Assembly: GCA_009760855.2 (NCBI GenBank)
Contig: WPIO01000142.1
Location: 1,007,501-1,017,719 of the forward strand
DNA length: 10,219 nt
Reading direction: 5' to 3'
DNA from: Cristatella mucedo
Taxonomy: Eukaryota > Bryozoa > Phylactolaemata > Cristatellidae
In this document: one piece after another, positions 8,143 to 10,219 of the stretch
How the letters are laid out: each line of letters opens with the position of its first letter
Numbering within the stretch: position 1 is the first letter of the stretch
Position numbers and translations under genes: made by a program
Notes under the pieces: generated by a model
Told to the model about the DNA's origin: nothing
The model's input: the letters and a program-made list of their open reading frames with translations, nothing else
Database searches by the model: none

Positions 8143-8149
8143 AAATATT
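8143..8149. repeat. Right copy of candidate target-site duplication
   Basis: AAATATT, identical to 5895-5901. It is followed at once by AAAAACCGCAGTTT, the part of the tandem unit that is missing on the left side of the LINE. Confidence 0.6.
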
Positions 8150-9600
8150 AAAAACCGCAGTTTGCTCAGTCGCTCGATGCGGAAATTGCAGCTGTATCGC
8201 AAGTTGGAATTAATGTCGCATGTTTGTAAATGAGGGATGCCTGCTGGTAAAGAATGCGGCGCGATCGGAGCGCTCAGAACATGGGAAACCCGATTCCGCC
8301 TATGCTAGGAAATTTTGCTTGGTAAGAACCCGGAACGCCGTCTTCCTAAGGCAGACATGAAAACCGCCGGTGCTTGACGCGCCGTAATTGTGTAAATGGC
8401 AGCTGTATCGCTGATTCGATTATGGAAGGCTGGCGTGGCCCAACCACGTTAGAGGTCATAGAGAACCAAAGCGAAAAACACGCTCGCATGAAATTTCATT
8501 TGGCTAATCTGGAATACTGTCTCTCTGCGATTTGAAATCACAAACTGACCTTAGTGCGACTCTTTTGTGCAAATGGCAGCTGTGTGTTGCATGTTCACCT
8601 ACTCTTTTAAGGTTGCTACATGGGCGCATCTCATCGGAGGCTATATAGCTCTCCGAAATATCTATATGATATCATTATATAATATCAATCTGATAAATAT
8701 CTGATATCTATATATATATGAGATTATATATATAACTTGAGAACTCACAATCGTAGTCGCGTGAAATTCGGTCAGTGGTCTAACCTGGAATACTTGCGCC
8801 GATCATTCGAAATCAATGCCAGTGTGGACGAAGGTGTGGAAATGGAAGCTTTATTGTCACGTTTCGAAGTGTCGGGCTGGTGTCTTTCTCAACCGGACCA
8901 ATAGAGGCTGCCGCACGAGAATGGGCTAGTGTGTGCCATTCTGGATGACATTGATGGGTTAAACCAGGAACACCGTGCTTTCACAATGTGCACCAAACTT
9001 CGCTTGCGAAACGCTTATCAGAAAATCAGCCGTGTCGCAGTTTAATTCTGTAGGGCTGCCATCTGGGCCGGGCCACAGGAAGCCATAGCATTAAAAGGTG
9101 AAAGCTCAATGGCGTGAAATCTGGTGGGTATACATGGAATGCTGCCATCTATAATTTGGGGAATCAAAGCACAGTTGTGCGAAGCTTTTAGCGAAAAAGG
9201 CAGCTTCAATGTAAATTTTTAGCTGCCGTTTGGGCAGGGCCACTGGAGCCATAGCATGAGAACACACGAGAAAAATCCCGTCACCTCGGTGGCGTAAACT
9301 TGGCATATTGTCCTCTATAGTTTAAAAATCAAAACCAAGAGCCTCGATTTTTTAGAAATGACAGCTTTATTGCCTTGGGAAAGTCTACAGGCTGTATGAC
9401 CTGGGCCATGTGAGACATAGCGCGATAACGTGCTACAAGGCAATTTGCATCGAATTTAGTGAGTAAATCCGTAAATATTCTCTTTAATTTGAATCAAACC
9501 GCAACATTCTGACGTTTATTGTGGAATGTATTGCAGAATGTCGTAGCAATAAACTTGTGGACCAGAATGTATGGCTCAAAAATATATTTAAAGCTGGCAT
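8150..9600 (+). repeat. Diverged ~165-bp tandem repeat array, plus orientation
   Basis: The array resumes after the LINE. The element around AGCCATAGCATGAGAAC recurs at about 8267, 8453, 8638, 8905, 9081, 9247 and 9413. AGCCATAGCA is exact at 9081-9090 and 9247-9256, 166 bp apart. The CTATAATTT / AATCAAAACC element recurs at 9149, 9314 and 9480 (165 and 166 bp). AAATGGCAGCTGT is exact at 8394-8406 and 8571-8583 (177 bp). Left units are slightly longer (about 180 bp) than right ones. The 13-mer ATTCTGACGTTTA at 9506-9518 is present in inverted form at 4871-4883, tying this array to the minus-strand one. No coding frame spans the units; the family is not recognised. Confidence 0.75.
8640..8738. 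repeat. AT-rich TATA/GATATC tract inside a repeat unit
   Basis: About 100 bp of ATAT, GATATC and TATC strings sit between the CTATATAGC part of one unit and the GAGAAC part that normally follows within a few bases. It therefore looks like a local expansion of the unit's own CATAGCATGAG element or an AT-rich insertion into it. The tract is rich in small palindromes and could form cruciforms. Confidence 0.7.
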
Positions 9601-9876
9601 GAATTATAATGTGTTGACATACACGATTTGTGTATTTTCTCTAATAAAATACCTAATTATGAAAATCTCTTTAAAAATTATTTTCTGAGCTCTTTAGTCG
9701 GTGCTACTTCTTGTCTTGCGGGCTTTTTTCAAGCCATTGTATAGCACCTTATAAAGAGAACTATTTATATATTTATTTTAATCTCTATCAGCTGGTAGAT
9801 TGTGCCTTCAGCTCCTGAGTCTCAAAGCCTGGGAATGCACTGCCGACCGACATCACGACATTGCCTGACTTGATGA
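9601..9876. other. AT-rich stretch between repeat array and candidate exon
   Basis: There is no open frame of note. An AATAAA hexamer occurs near 9642, without a coding end upstream to give it meaning. Part of it (about 9630-9660) may be a further, very decayed tandem unit. Possible intron or intergenic DNA before the exon candidate. Confidence 0.35.
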
Positions 9877-10187
9877 TTTGAAATTGAAAGCTACAGCAAA
9901 ATCTCACCGACTCTGGCTAGCGTCATCGCATCCAACGATCGCCCTGTCTGCTGTACTAGCGGGGCGATGCAAGGCTACTGTAATTTGTCAACTGACATTG
10001 TAATCGCCGAAGGCTCGGCGGAGGAGGCGTACCCTGCCGCTGACCAAGGTCATAGCCTGTCGAAGTCGAGTAAGAGTTTCGCGTCTGCACAAGTGGTCAC
10101 CTCGCCTACGGGCTTTCCGGCGCCAACCTACACACCGTTACTACGGGATCGTGAGCTCGCGGCGTTAATTGAAATAGACACGCACGA
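9877..10187 (+). CDS. Candidate protein-coding exon, product unknown
   Basis: The frame is open from after a TGA at 9874 to 10187, where the exon would end at GTAAGT (10188-10193), a full-consensus donor; without splicing the next codon is a TAA. An ATG at 9967 is the first in frame, giving about 73 residues before the donor. Alternatively the exon starts after the AG at 9895-9896, which has a poor pyrimidine tract. The peptide is Ser/Ala/Pro-rich in the middle (AADQGHSLSKSSKSF) and ends in a helix-like acidic part (LLRDRELAALIEIDTH). Composition is balanced, unlike the Arg-rich shadows at the left of the window. I do not recognise the family. It would be a first or internal exon of a gene continuing beyond the window. 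Confidence 0.35.
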
Positions 10188-10219
10188 GTAAGTTTATTCG
10201 CAAGCGCACAGTCCTACCG

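Noticed and set aside
4500-9600. CRISPR array
   Set aside because: Units are about 165 bp, strongly diverged and without short conserved repeats and unique spacers; the context is eukaryotic.

Overview
The window looks like nuclear DNA from an invertebrate animal. The evidence is a decayed CR1/L2-type LINE with a structured 3' tail, a strongly diverged tandem repeat with a period of about 165 bp, long microsatellites, a consensus GTAAGT splice donor near the right edge, and no compact gene arrangement. There are no operons, ribosome binding sites, tRNA or rRNA genes that I can recognise. The species cannot be named from the sequence.

Layout from left to right. Positions 1-1000 are GC- and CpG-rich and hold an imperfect CCG/GCC trinucleotide block (429-537) and a perfect 10-bp inverted repeat (564-593). 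Positions 1286-1655 are an almost pure purine (GA/CAGAGA) tract. Positions 2150-3500 are a second GC/CpG-rich block whose long overlapping open frames look like composition artefacts. At 3877-3930 there is a detached copy of the LINE 3' tail, either a truncated LINE or the end of a SINE.

From about 4.5 to 9.6 kb the window is dominated by one old repeat family. Units of about 165-170 bp lie on the minus strand from about 4.5 to 5.69 kb, then switch to the plus strand from about 5.69 to 5.90 kb and again from 8.15 to 9.6 kb. The gap in the plus-strand array is filled by a 5'-truncated LINE (5902-8142). It is flanked by the 7-bp direct repeat AAATATT and splits a single unit, so the array is older than the LINE. 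The LINE keeps recognisable pieces of the pre-RT linker, the reverse transcriptase and the C-terminal region, in shifting frames with stops. It ends in a hairpin and an (ATT)n tail.

The right edge (about 9.88-10.19 kb) holds the one segment that looks like a host protein-coding exon: an open frame ending at a GTAAGT donor. No complete host gene can be claimed. The purported undescribed system, if any, is best sought in the inverted, nested repeat array; I see no enzymatic or defence system here.
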